Assembly: GCF_028583425.1 (NCBI RefSeq)
Contig: NC_072799.1
Coordinates: forward strand, 93,110,217-93,174,216
DNA: 64,000 nucleotides
Reading direction: 5' to 3'
DNA from: Eublepharis macularius
Lineage: Eukaryota > Chordata > Lepidosauria > Squamata > Eublepharidae
In this document: piece by piece, positions 38,816 through 50,673 of the stretch
Numbering within the stretch: the stretch's first letter is position 1
Layout: the number at the start of each line of letters is the position of its first letter
Translations under genes and position numbers: made by a program
Notes under the pieces: generated by a model
What the model was told of the DNA's origin: nothing
What the model saw: only the letters and a program-made list of their open reading frames with translations
Databases searched by the model: none

Positions 38816-39522
38816 ATCAATCTATCAAAGTAGCATTCTTTTTAGAAAATCAACCAAATATACATTAAGACTGATGATATTGGTATCAACCCAATTAAAA
38901 AACATTGCCAATGCAGTGTTGAATATCACTGTTTGCCACTATGCTCATATCTGAACAACTTGCCTCACAACAATGGTTTCTATGATACCAGATAGCCACC
39001 CCTCCCCCCAAACTGCTGATGTTGAGACTAGAGATGTGAGGGCCAGAGGAGAGCCCAGAAAATGGGGTGTGGAGGGGAAAGGGATCCTCTGAAGACTCCC
39101 CCCAATTTTGGCAATGGAAAAATGAGAAATTTTGGGAAGCACTGGGGGGGGGGAACCCCCTATGAAATGTTTTCTTTCTTGGAATGAATGAAATTCTTCA
39201 TCGGTTAAATGTTTTACTCATTTAAAATGTATAGCATGAAAATCCAGGCAAGACTGAGGCGCTGCCGTCAATGACAGAAGCTGCCCAAGGAGTGAGCCTG
39301 TTCTTTCCCAATCCCAGATATGCTGGGCCTCAGCACTGTCCCGTGTGAGATGAGGGTGTACCCCTCATCACAGGGTGATGGTGGTGGGAAAGCTTATCAC
39401 CCAGGTGGCACTTATTCTTCTCTCATTAGGGATCCTGGATTAACTGCCAAGGAACCCTAGAGATCCCTACAATAACTGGAAAGCTGTTTCAAGATTCCAA
39501 AGGAAGATCAGGAATGACATTT
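38816..39522. other. Intron, nothing recognised
   Basis: No gene or repeat boundary identified. Confidence 0.3.
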
Positions 39523-39535
39523 GAGAATGAATCAT

Positions 39536-40199
39536 ATTCGTATAATTCGTATAATAAAAGTATAAAAGAGAGGGGTGACTTTACCGGGGGAGGAAGAGAA
39601 ATGTGAATTTATAAGCAGTTAGATTAATTGTGAGATATATATAGATATGTATAGGTTAACTGATAGAGAATAATTAATGATAAGGTTTAAACATGAGGAT
39701 TGAGTAATTAACAATATTTTCTTTCTTTGACAAGATTTATATGCACCAAACTGAATGTACAGAAGAGTTAAATTGATTGAGTATCTGAGGAGTTATATAG
39801 AATTACCATAAAAAGATGAAATGAGTAATACATAGAGAACAAATCAAATTGTTTGATTTAAATGTGGGAAATTTTTATGGTTTATGATATATAGGTTTAT
39901 ATAGAAATATTCAAAACTGGAAAATGGGATAAATTGTTTATCTAAAGACGTATAGTTTGGGTGTATAATAAGTAAAGGAGTTAAAGATGTACTGCTTAAT
40001 ATAATGGAGAATGTATATCTGTTTTAGATAGAGGAATTTAATAGAAGTAAGGGAAAAGGGACAGAGGGTGGGAAAGCTGTTGGAAGTCAACAAAAGGGGG
40101 GGAAAGGGAGGGGGTTAGAAACGAAAAATTAGGGGAAAATTGATTGTAATGTAAAAATAATAATGTTCTAACCCAATAAAAAACTTTTCAAAAAAAAAA
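39536..40199 (+). mobile_element. 5'-truncated L1-like LINE insertion with poly(A)
   Basis: A perfect 13-bp target duplication, GAGAATGAATCAT (39523-39535 and 40200-40212), flanks a purine-rich 3' UTR-like sequence ending AATAAAAAACTTTTC and an A-run. No coding sequence remains. The A-tail and duplication length indicate target-primed reverse transcription; assignment to L1 is from tail style only. Confidence 0.8.
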
Positions 40200-40259
40200 G
40201 AGAATGAATCATTTCAGGGTTGGATTTTGATTTTGTAAGTCAGTTGGTTTGCAGTCCTG

Positions 40260-40439
40260 GGCCGATTCCAGATGACTAACCTTAAGGCGCTTCATGCCGC
40301 CCTCTTCCGGATCGCGACGGGGAAAATGCGAAATATCGCGTTTCCTCGCGCAAGGAAACGCGATATTTCGCATTTTCCCCGTCGCGATCCGGAAGAGGGC
40401 GGCATGAAGCGCCTTAAGGTTAGTCATCTGGAATCGGCC
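40260..40439. mobile_element. 180-bp palindromic MITE (Harbinger-like)
   Basis: The whole element is one inverted repeat: 40260-40439 folds on itself with the only mismatch at 40347/40352 next to the centre. Ends GGCCGATTCC / GGAATCGGCC are flanked by the triplet CTG on both sides (40257-40259 and 40440-40442), which fits a 3-bp CWG duplication. No coding sequence. Very GC-rich near the centre. Confidence 0.85.
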
Positions 40440-43400
40440 CTGATCTTGCTCTTGGATTGAGCTCAATAATAGATAATTAAGCAGAATCCGCCCCCCCCCC
40501 CAGCTCTTGCAGCTTTGTGGTTGAAAAAGGCGCTCCTTCTGGAGGAGGATTTTTTTTTAAAAAAATATAGTGGGCTTTTAAACTTGATAGCACTTTATAT
40601 GAGCAATGATTTATTCTTAAAAATGTAAATAGTTTGATTGCATTTTGTAGTTTTAGGGCTTCTGCCAGTTATTTTGTTAGTTATTTTATTATTCTTATTG
40701 TCAGTATAGTTATAATTAGTAAACCCTATTATTTAATTAGGATTTACTCCTAATTATGGGTAGGAAAAATGGTTTTCCTTTTGATTTGATTTTAGATAAT
40801 TTACCTTCTAATAAACAAAGTAAGCTGTAAGACCTTTTTAAAGGTTGATACCAGTAATAGATGTCAGATTTTACAAGAAGACCATTTCATGGATTATACT
40901 AATGTAGGCGGAAATGTGGGACAAGATAATAATTTACTCGCCCTGCTTCTATCACTGCCGCGCCTTTGGTTTTAAACCAATTGTGTGTTTATGGTGAGGG
41001 AAGAGATAAATTAGAACAGAATGACATCTTAAGTTTATTATCATCCCAGATGTTGCTGATGGCTGGAACTCTCTAGAAGATTTAAAATAAGATTAATTTT
41101 TTGACAGCACAGATATCATCACTAAATGCATTAGATTACAGCTCTAAAGGCCACTCCCAGGGAACTAATTCTCAGAGAAATAACTGTGGGTTTTCTGAAA
41201 ATAAATCATCTTATTTGAGATCTAGTCTGATATAAGCCAATCGAGGCTGGTTTAATTCATTTGGAATTTTTTAAAGTAGATCCTTTCGTACCTCAGTAAT
41301 AGAGCCTTTCCTTCTGACCAAAGGTAAAACCAAAACTCAAGGCTCATCAAAGCTGTTGGTTAATAAGCTGTTGGTCTTTTAATAGGGCTGGACTACAGGT
41401 GGATGACAGGCCCTGTCATCCACCATTGATAGACCTGTCTCCAATTAAAACTGGCAGTGTCCCTTTAGCTGACCAGAATAAAATTTCTTTAAATTACCAT
41501 CTCAGATCATCAACAGCTTGCCAATGCCCACTTCATTGAAAAATGATATACTTGATAGTGCTGATTTAGATTTAATGCTTTCTTTTCATTTCCTCCCATT
41601 GGAGGAACAAAATAAAATAATGGATAGCTTGGGGAACTTTAGTGATAAACTTGTGTGAGTTAGAGAGAATCAGGTTCAAATATTGCCAGCTACGATGACA
41701 GTACCCGCACCTGTTGGTAAAATTTAGAATCAATTCCAGTTTACATTAATGGGAGGAATCAGCTCCTTTTTAGTTAAGTCATCACAGAACTTTAGCCCAA
41801 TTAAAGACAATATTTCAATCCCTTTGAAACCAAAAATAACAGTTTCTACTACTACTACAACAAACTTGGACTTGCCATTAGAGACTCTCCCTGTACTTTT
41901 CCTCATGAGAATCAACTTTTTCTGTCTTCTAAGTTTCTTTGTGGGAACGTTGCAGGGTGATCAGCTAGATTTTTTTATACAGATATGATGTCATATCTTT
42001 CTGCCTTTGATGTAATACTTGTACAGAAATATTGGGCTAAAGATGAGATTTTTCTTCCTGGTTTCTCTGTTTTTTCACAGAAAGCAATTAAGGGGCCTGT
42101 GGGCCTGTTTTATTTCTACCTCCCTGTGCTTGAAAGTCTATTGAGCTTCTCGTAGTAGAAGAATTGTCCTTTTTAATTAGGTTACAACTGAATTCTTTTT
42201 CCTTGATTTTATTTTCAGTCTGTGTCCTGCCTGCCAAGCTAAATAGCAGTGCACAAAATTGGATTCATCACTCGGAAATATTTGATGATATTAAAAATTG
42301 CTCCCCAACCAGCTCCATTCTCATGGCAGGTGATTTCAATGTAAAGATAGAGAATGATGACAAATGTTCTTTTTCAGAAATCAGTAGGACTTTATAATGA
42401 AGACTTCCTTAGTTCAATACGAAATAATAGAATATCTAAGGACTTTGTAATAAATACTGCTTGTTTACATTTGGCTCAGTTTTCTATTCAGAGAAATTTA
42501 GTTATAATAAATGGACAATCAGGGATTGGGGGGTATAATGGTGCTAGTATAATTGATTATTTTCTGGTTTCATTGGATGTCAATTATAAGTATGAACATG
42601 TGTGATTATAAGCACAGTGATCATTCTCCCATTTCCCTTTTAGTTACCTTACTAGGTGGCCATTATTTAAAGTCAGCTCACCAACAAATGTTTCAAAATC
42701 ATAAAGGCCTGACTCGTGTTAGCTGGAACCCTAGATTAGGCACTTTAATGTGTTCTAGAATGGAGTTTCCAGATGTGATTACACTTAAGAGGGCACTTCT
42801 TAGGCCCCAGGGGGCTACTATTGATTTAGCCATTTTTAAAAAATTTAATCAGTCTATTTGAACCATTATTTACTAAAAAAATTATCCAAAAATTGTTACG
42901 TTCACCTAGACAGAATTCTTGGTTCAATAAGGTGTGTAGACTCCTTAAAATAGGAATTTTCTAGAAACACAGGGAGTTTAAACGTAGTAACACAGTTTAT
43001 CTATTGAATTAGTTGTTATGTCTTAAGAGGAGTTACAAGAACTTGATTAAACTGAGGAAAAGGAAGGCATTACATAAGAGCTGAAACTGTTTAATCACAT
43101 CCAAAAATAATAATGCTAATTCATCCTATTAGTCTATTATTAACTCTTCCATAAATGGTCAAATAAAATATCCCCACTTGTATTCCTCCTTATGTCTGGA
43201 AAACTTATTTTAAGATCCTCTTTTTGTGCATTTTAGACATACAGAGTTCGGAGATTATAGTAACTTCTGATCTTTTGCCTCAATGGCAGGCTGTGTCTGC
43301 CATTAAAATTAAACTTCTCATTAGTCATTTACACCTGAGGAAAGCCCCTGGCTGATTTAATCCCACACAGATTGTTTAGGCTGAATCCTAGATGATGGGC

Positions 43401-43500
43401 TGATATTTTTGCCTCAGTGTTCAGTCAGATTAACTCCTCAGGATTTATTCAAAACCATGGAGGAATACTATAAGAGTTCAGATTTTTTAAAAGGGTCAGA

Positions 43501-43971
43501 TGTCATATATGCCTGTCTGCATATCTGCCATGAATGTATTCTGTGTTGTGTCACTGGTCCTCTGAGGGCATGAGAAGTTTCTTATTGATGTTAAGGCAGT
43601 AGGTTATCTTGCAAGTATTTACTTTCTTTCTCCCCCGCTGCCTCCAGCAAATGTCCTTGAAGGCCGGCTGCGGCTGGCTCAAAATGTATCCGTCTTGGGA
43701 ACTGAGATGATTTCATTCTTTGTTCTGTCTAGCCTAAACCTAGCTTCTCCTCTTCACCCCCCACTGGCTCCTTTGCGCCCAAACTTCAACAATCCCTATC
43801 CTGATGGCAGGAACCTTCCCTATAACACTACCGACCCCATCCACGTCGCTTCTGCCAATTCAGTTGTTTGAGCACCTTGAACTTGATGGATCTCTAATAA
43901 AGTTACTTCAACCAAATCACCTGCATGTTTGCTGTGGAGAACTTGGGGAATCTACCTTCCAAGGATTGACA
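43501..43971 (+). mobile_element. Solo LTR, family LTR-1 (plus orientation)
   Basis: It starts TGTCATATATGCC and ends GGATTGACA, and carries AATAAAGTTACTTCAACC near its 3' end. It aligns with 5610-6074 in reverse complement over the full length. Flanking 5-mers (TCAGA, CCAGC) match only partly. It inserted into the RT region of the surrounding non-LTR element. Confidence 0.8.
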
Positions 43972-45312
43972 CCAGCAATCTGATGCACGTTCTATTGCCT
44001 AATTAATTTACTTTCTTCTGTGGGTAATTTATATTCCTTATACTTGTTAAGGATATTACTCCACTGGAATGAGCTACATGATGTTCTTAAGTTTTAGAAG
44101 GGTTTGGTCTGTTTTGGATCATTTGTTTGATTCTTTCCCATTTAGCTGAAAAATACTCTTCTCCCCCAAATGGCCCCTTATTTATGGTTCTTAAGGGAAC
44201 CTTTGATACTATTGCTAGAGCAAGACTCCGGAGGAAATGATCTAATTCCACCATGGATAAAAGATTGGCTTGTCTTATACACCATTTTCATAATGATCTT
44301 ACTTCTCAGGTCCGTTGCAGTAATGAGGGAGAGTTGAGTGAGCCTTTTCATTTGGATAACGGGGTTAGACAAGGATGTTTTGTTATTGTATAATTTATAT
44401 TAGAATGATCTGTTAGGAAATTTTCAGGAGACCTGTCACCTACCAAAGCTAACAAATTATAGTATTTTAATTTTGTTGTATGCATATGATGCGGTTCTTC
44501 TATCCCATACAGAGGTTGATTTACAGAGATCATTAAATACCTTCTGCAAATACTGTTCTAAGAAATACCTGCTGTCAAAGATTATGATCTTCTCTAAAAA
44601 GATAAAACTGACTTTGTTTTGTTGGCTCAGGGATGGTATCCAAGTTGAACAGGTTTAAATTTTCTTTATTTTGGTATCCTCTTCTCATGTAATTTGAGTT
44701 GAAAGCTCTACCCAGAGGTGGTATGTAGTAAAATTAAACCCAGTGTTGGGGCTATTGTAAAGTTTTTTTGGTAGTAAAAGTGGAAAATATATTTTAGGTG
44801 CTGTTAAAGCTTTGGACTTTTTTTATCCCAATAGTTCTTTTGGGTACTGCAATTTGGATAAATTCAGTTGACAGGACTAAAAATTAACCTCTTCTACAAT
44901 TCTTGCAAAGGTTGCTAAGTATTTCATGGTGTGTTGCAGGTGTTGTTATCTGTGTGGATTGGCCAAATGTCCCTTGAAACTAGGGCGTGGTTGTTTGCTT
45001 TCAAGCTATGGCTCAGATTGATCCTTAGTGCAGAGGGGTATTTAGCTCTTTTGAAGCAAGATCTTATAGGCCCTTATGGCAAAAAGCATTGGGTGAGACA
45101 TTGATTGGTTTATCTTCAGATATGATTGGTGGATTCAGGAAATTTTACTATAATAATAAAGAGATTGATTATGGCAGCACAGTGATTCATCCTCATTGTG
45201 TTTGCTCATCTCAGGGTTTTTTTGGGTTTCCTCCCCAAAGACACTTGCCTTTATATACTTAGTTTCTCTGCACAAGACATTTTACACGGGGGTGCTCAAG
45301 TGTAGGGAGTTG

Positions 45313-45420
45313 CAATGTTAGCCGGGAAGTGTAGTTTGAAAAGACGGAGCCGGCGGAGATCGCTCCTCAGAGGGCTTGTTAATTTCACCTTTGCCTCCCT
45401 GAAGGGTGATGTCTCTTGTA
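45313..45420 (+). repeat. Single arm of the 13868-14130 foldback repeat
   Basis: CAATGTTAGCCGGGAAGTG, then AAAAGACGGAG and GATCGCTCCTCAGAGG match one arm of that repeat. No opposite arm is nearby, so it is a fragment. Confidence 0.5.
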
Positions 45421-46000
45421 GAGACTCTTATTTTCTAACAATCCCATTCTTTTTAAGAGTTCATTTTCTTGCCAGATTAAATGCTAATCTTTCTGTGTTC
45501 ATGAAAGGCAGATATATAGTTACCTTCCTCAGCAAGGACCTGTTTGTGTTCCTCTGGTTCAACTGATTCTTTAGCTTATATGTTATTTGATTATCTCTTT
45601 TATGAGGATCTTTTTGTGTTAGATTATTCCTCTTTAAAATGATTGGCCTGGACTATCTGTGTCTGTGGTAATACCCTTTTTATTGAGTCATAGGAATCCT
45701 AAAGTTACACTGGCAGTTGCAAAATTTATATCAGTCTTTGTCTCTTAAGAAGTAAGTTTAAACAGTTCATTGCTCACAATCTATGTATCAAGGAGCTTTT
45801 TAAGAGATAAAAGAAAGGAAAAGAATCTTCTAAGGCTTCTGTTGTGTAAACTTGTGGCTCTAATTTTACTTCCTTTACATTTGTGTGTAGGGGGCTTGCA
45901 TAGAAATTCCAACATGCCTGAAGAATAATAAATGCAATTACTGGAAGTGGTAGAGGCTGCTTGTCGTCACGTACCTTCCCAGGTTGTTTTCTAGCCTTTA

Positions 46001-47250
46001 TATTTTGCAGTTTTAGGAAGTGGATGTTGATCTACACTAGATGACAGTACACTAGTGTGCCTGCGCTAATCATCTGCTTTCTCGTGAAGAGGGAGAATTA
46101 ATCTCATTTACTCTTTTCCTTTGCATACAGAGGATTGAAGAACTGCTGTTGTGCTGCAGGAATTTGGTCATTTCTATGGTGAAGCCAAATAAACAGCAGA
46201 CGATTTGCTGTTTTGTGTATCAACTAGCCAGATTCTCAGTGGAAGCAAGCAGGATACGGCTTGGTTGAATAGATCCTTATAGTGCCCTCAATTCTTACGC
46301 CAAGTGCCGATCTCATGGGAATATGGGTGATGCTCTGTCTCCCCTGCCACTAAAAAGAACCCTGCTAGATCAGGCAGTCGGCCTGATTTAATCTAGCATG
46401 ACTTTTCAAACTTTTCACACAGAGGTTTCTGGAAAGAATAGAAGCATTATTTGAAGGCCCTTCCCCTGTGCTCTCTTGGTATCAAACATCTACCTTCAGC
46501 TTTTGTGTAACAAAATGTGTAGCTCACACACTATGCACCTTGTTTTGTCTGCTTCAGCTCTGATCGCCTGGCATGGAAGCTTTCCCCAGTCTGCCATTTC
46601 TGCTTCTCTTTCAGCACCTGTGTTGTCAGTGTTAGACTACTTTCTAGAAGTATTTTAGCACGCCTGTCTGACTTCCAATCAGTTTGCTCCTTGGTCCAAT
46701 GCCTCAATCAGCTTGTTGAGAAGAAGGTCTGTGGTGATTCAGATGCTTCACGTTTTCTGAGGGGACCTGCCATGACTACTGTGTGTCAGCCTGTGAAATT
46801 TCAGTGGCCTTTAAAGTGAGTAGAGACCTGTGCGGAATCTCTGGGGAGAGAAAGGGTGCAATCGGGTGACATTTCTGATTTCTGGAGCGAGATGATAACT
46901 CCAGGTTCACTAAGACTTGAACCTCCGTGGTCTACACAGTGCTCTTGTCCTGTCTGTTGAGGGTTGGAATTAGGTGAAAGCTTCTCCCCTACAAGCTGAG
47001 TGGAATAATACAGGAGAGAGAATTATTTCTCTCGCCCTTTTTCTGCTGTGCGCTGGAGTTACGAAGTTAGAGACCCAGATTTGGCCACCACTTCCATTCC
47101 AGAATATTATGTTAGAGGTTTCTTATTTTTAAGAGTCCTGGTATATGCAATCATATGGATGGAAAAAATACTTTTCCCTCTTAATAATGAACCATCCCCT
47201 GCACAGCCCACCAAAACTTTTAGCTTCAAAATAAGCAGAACCTTTATAGT
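46001..47250. other. Intron, no gene or repeat recognised
   Basis: Unremarkable sequence without transposon ends or coding potential. Confidence 0.3.
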
Positions 47251-47253
47251 TTA

Positions 47254-47400
47254 GAGTCCAGTAGCACCTTTAAGACTAACCAGCTTTATTGAGGCGTAAG
47301 CTTTTGAGAACCACAGCTCTCTTCGTCAGATGCATTGGTTAGTCTTAAAGGTGCTACTCGACTTTTTACCATTTTGCAACTGCAGACTAACATGGGCTGT
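47254..47400. mobile_element. Penelope-like mini-copy, family A
   Basis: GAGTCCAGTAGCACCTTTAAG is followed by the family A end (minus-strand CTGACGAAGAGAGCTGTGG) and then by the reverse complement terminal segment TTAGTCTTAAAGGTGCTACT. The hammerhead GAAA reads AAAA here. I could not fix a target duplication. Confidence 0.7.
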
Positions 47401-47689
47401 TGGAAGTTGGATTAAGGTTGGGGGATGGGTGACTCAGAATAGCATACGCCATAACCCTAACCTTTCCCTTCGATTTACTATTTACTATAACTTCAGAGTA
47501 CTATATATATATTAAATAAAAATAATAAATTGTTAGTAACTGAAGTTACTTTTTTTGTTCCTCTTTCGTCTGCCCTCCCCCTTTAATTGGAGCTCAGTTG
47601 CTCTTAACATCTTGTAGTTCCCTAATTGGGAGGATGCTTTTTAAATCTGCAAATCAGTATTTGTCCCGAAGCCTTGTTTTTTTTGTGCT

Positions 47690-47960
47690 CTGCTCAAGCT
47701 CTGCTCATGACCTGAGTTCGATCCTGGCAGAAGCCGGGTTCAGGTAGCCGGCTCAAGGTCGACTCAGCCTTCCATCCTTCCAAAGTCAGTAGAATGAGTG
47801 CCCAGTTTCCTGGGGGTAAAGTGTAGATGACTGGAGAAGACAATGGCAAACCACCCCATAACAAAAAGTCTGCTAGGAAAACGTTGTGATGCGACATCCA
47901 CCCCATGGGTCAGTTACGACTCGGTGCTTGCACAGGGGACTACCATTACCTTTACCTATC
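47690..47960 (+). mobile_element. tRNA-derived SINE, truncated head
   Basis: Box B region GAGTTCGATCCTGGC and the body through CAATGGCAAACCACCCC to GGTGCTTGCACAGGGGAC match the SINE at 36212-36508 in opposite orientation. The tRNA-like head is mostly missing. The following open frame (from 47843) begins in this SINE by chance and runs into the CR1. Confidence 0.8.
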
Positions 47961-47984
47961 CCAGCATGCATAAAAGGACTAAAT

Positions 47985-49768
47985 TAGAATGTTACAGCAC
48001 CACAGAGAAGCCAATGGTGAAGGTAAAAGAGGCAATTGGACCGCTGTTGGGAGTAGATGGAGAAACTCTGATGCAGGACAGAGAAAAAGCAGACAGCCTT
48101 AATGACTTTTTTGCCTCTGTTTTCTCCCTGAAGAACTCAGGCACATCTAGAGATAGTAGAAAATGTGACAGGACACCTGAGTGGCTAGTTGACATTGACA
48201 GAGAGGTTGTGGAGAGGCATCTGGCTGCACTGGATGAATACAAATCCCCTGGGCCGGATGGGGTGCACCCAAGAGTGCTGAAAGAACTTTCTAGAGAACT
48301 TGCAGAACCCCTGTCCATCATCTTCAAGGCCTCCTGGAGGACTGGGGATGTGCCACAAGATTGGAGAAGAGCTAATGTTATCCCAATCTTTAAGAAAGGG
48401 AAGAAGGATGACCCGGGAAACTACAGGCCAGTCAGTCTGACTTCTGTTGCTGGGAAGATATTAGAACAGATTTTAAAGGGATCAGTCTGTAAGCATCTGA
48501 AGGACCACTCAGTGATCCGGGGAAGTCAGCATGGTTTTGTCCCTAACATATCTTGTTAGACCAACCTGGTTTCCTTCTTTGATCGAGTGACCAGCTTACT
48601 GGATCGGGGGAACTCTGTTGACGTGATTTATCTGGATTTCATTAAAGCTTTTGATAAGGTCCCCCATGACATTCTGATGGGCAAACTGGAAGACTGTGGA
48701 GTGGACTATAGGAAAGTTTGGTGGATAGGGAACTGATTGGAGAACCGCACTCAAAGAGTGGTGGTCAATGGCGTTTCATCAGATTGGAGGGAGGTGTCTA
48801 GTGGGGTGCCACAGGGCTCGGTTTTGGGCCCGGTACTTTTCAATATTTTTATCAATAATCTGGATGAAGGAGTGGAAGGGCTGCTCATTAAATTTGCGGA
48901 TGATACCAAATTGGGAGGAGTAGCAAACACCCAAGAAGATAGAAATAAAATTCAACAAGACCTGAATACTCTGGATAAGTGGGCAGCTGTGAATAGGATG
49001 CAATTCAACAAAGACAAGTGCACAGTATTACATCTGGGCCACAAAAATGAGAAGCACAAATACTGGATGGGGGATACACTTCTGGGCAGTAGTATATGTG
49101 AAAGGGATCTTGGGGTAAGAGTGGACTGTAAACTAAAAATGAGCAGCCAGTGTGATGCGGTGGCAAAAAAGGCTAATTCAATCTTGGGTTGTATCAAAGG
49201 GGCCATTGCGTCAAAATCGCAGGAGGTCATAGCCCCTCTCTATACTGCCTTGGTCAGGCCGCACCTGGAGTATTGTGTGCAGTTCTGGAGGCCTCACTTC
49301 AAAAAGGATGTGGACAAAATCAAGAGGGTGCAGAGGAGAGTGACAAGGATGATCAGGGGTCTGGAGACTGAGCCCTACGAGGAAAGGCTGAGGGCCTTGG
49401 GAATGTTTAGTTTGGAGAAGAGGAGATTGAGGGGGAACATGATTGTTCTCTTTAAGTATTTGAAAGGCTGTCATTTGGAGGAGGGCAAGGAGCTGTTCCA
49501 GTTGGCAGCAGAGGGTAGGACCCGAAGCAATGGGCTTAAACTACATGCACAAAGGTACCGGCTGGATATTAGGAAGAACTTTTTCACAGTCAGAGTAGTT
49601 CAAAGGTGGAATCAGCTGCCTAGGGAGGTGGTGAGCTCCCCCTCACTGGCAGTTTTCAAGAAGAGGCTGGATGAATACTTGTCAGAGATGCTTTAGGCTG
49701 ATCCTGCACTGGGCAGGGGGTTGGACTAGAAGGTCTGTATGGCCCCTTCCAACTCTATGATTCTATGA
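47985..49768 (+). mobile_element. CR1 LINE, nearly intact ORF2 C-terminal two thirds
   Basis: 5'-truncated CR1 ending in the diagnostic ATTCTATG-type 3' repeat at about 49753-49768. It carries most of the reverse transcriptase and the C-terminal region in one frame, with only two stop codons. It lacks the endonuclease domain. It is highly similar to the minus-strand copy at 25673-26690 and must be relatively young. Same strand as KCTD8. Confidence 0.93.
47994..49696 (+). pseudogene. CR1 ORF2 reverse transcriptase (two nonsense codons)
   Basis: Reading order: SLNDFFASVFS, then YKSPGPDGVHPRVLKELS (RT fingers), DDPGNYRPVSLTSVAGKILE, QHGFV, VIYLDFIKAFDKVPHD (first catalytic Asp region), SGVPQGSVLGPVLFNIFIND-type block, LIKFADDTKLGG (catalytic FADD box intact), then the CR1 tail with HLEYCVQFWRPHFKKD and RWNQLPREVV. 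Stops are TAG at 48557-48559 and TGA at 48734-48736 (the latter where the family has Trp). The frame is otherwise open to 49696. With no N-terminal endonuclease and two stops it cannot be functional, but the reverse transcriptase catalytic residues survive. Confidence 0.9.
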
Positions 49769-49970
49769 AAGTCTCCAATATATTTGTTTTGCTTTATTTT
49801 GGTCTTCCGGGCTTTGTCCCTTTAACTTCTGGCTGATCTTTATTATTTGTTTCTTTCTCTTTTGATAGACTTGCAGAACCCCTTTTTTTGCTTTTTTGTA
49901 TTTTTCTGTTTACTGCTTATCGAAACACACTTTAGAGTAAAATGTAGTAAGTCTCAAATGTACGATCTAG

Positions 49971-50188
49971 ATCAAGGTGGGTAGCCGTGTTTATCTGTAG
50001 CTGTAGAAAAGAGCAAGAGTCCAGTAGCACCTATAAGACACTAACAAAATTTGTGGTACAGCTTTTGTGATCACAGCTCATGAAAGCTCATACCCTATCT
50101 GAAGAAGTGAGCTGTGACTCACAAAAGCTGTACCACAAATTTTGTTAGTGTCTTATAGGTGCTACTGGACTCTTGCTCTTTTCTACAT
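49971..50188. mobile_element. Penelope-like copy, family C, near-palindrome
   Basis: It is flanked by ACGATCTAG (49962-49970) and ACAATCTAG (50189-50197), 8 of 9 matching. Inverted arms lie at about 50003-50080 and 50109-50186. Both arms carry the same private change (AAGACACTAAC where other copies have AAGACTAAC). The centre holds a family C hammerhead-like segment, with CTGAAGA at 50099-50105 and stem II GTGAG/CTCAC, but the GAAA is AAAA. Confidence 0.8.
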
Positions 50189-50673
50189 ACAATCTAGTTA
50201 GCTCTTTTTCTGTTGCTCAATAATATTTTGTGGTGAGTATTTTATAAAAAATTATATTACATGTGTCAGATACGCCTCTAGCATATCTGCCATGTGTTAT
50301 GAATTTCTTGCTGCAGTGTGTAGTGTACCTCTGAGAACATGCAGAGGGAACCTGTTTTGCTGACTGGTTGCTAGCTGCTTATCTTGCAGGTATTTTGATT
50401 ACCATTTCCTGGCCGGCCTGAGAACGTGGCCTTGAAGTCCCAGCTGAGACTGCACCAACCTCCTAAGAGACTGAGCAGAGCTCTTCCTTTCCCTCCTCCC
50501 CTTTCTCCTGGCTCATTGACACAGCACACTAAAATCCTAACGGTCTTTCTTTCCGTTAGGGGGTGAGGAGTTTGCCCTATAATTAACCTTGCTTTGCTAC
50601 CTCGAGTCACTTCGGCCAATGATCCTGTCTGACCATCTTGATACTGGTGTTCTTCTTTAATAAAGTAACTTTA

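Larger units (their letters stand above)
40560..46000 (+). mobile_element. Decayed non-LTR retrotransposon, clade uncertain
   Basis: Plus-strand coding traces appear in the order of an endonuclease-RT LINE. Near 42010-42340: an endonuclease (FLPGFSVFSQKAIKG, read across frames, then SILMAGDFNVKIEND). Near 42550-42640: YFLVSLDVNYK and SDHSPISLL. RT traces: LRKAPG near 43338; FDTIARARLRRK near 44206; VRCSNEGELSEPFHLDNGVR near 44310; then LLYAYDAVLLSHTEVDLQRS at 44470, where the catalytic YADD reads YAYD. Many stops and frameshifts. A solo LTR (43501-43971) interrupts the RT. The outer limits are approximate. Confidence 0.65.

Noticed and set aside
40209..40466. Frames of 62 and 85 codons, almost identical on both strands
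   Set aside because: They arise because the DNA is a near-perfect palindrome, so both strands encode the same peptide.
47843..47984. N-terminal extension of the CR1 open frame
   Set aside because: These codons come from a SINE that lies upstream by chance; the CR1 homology begins only at about 47985.
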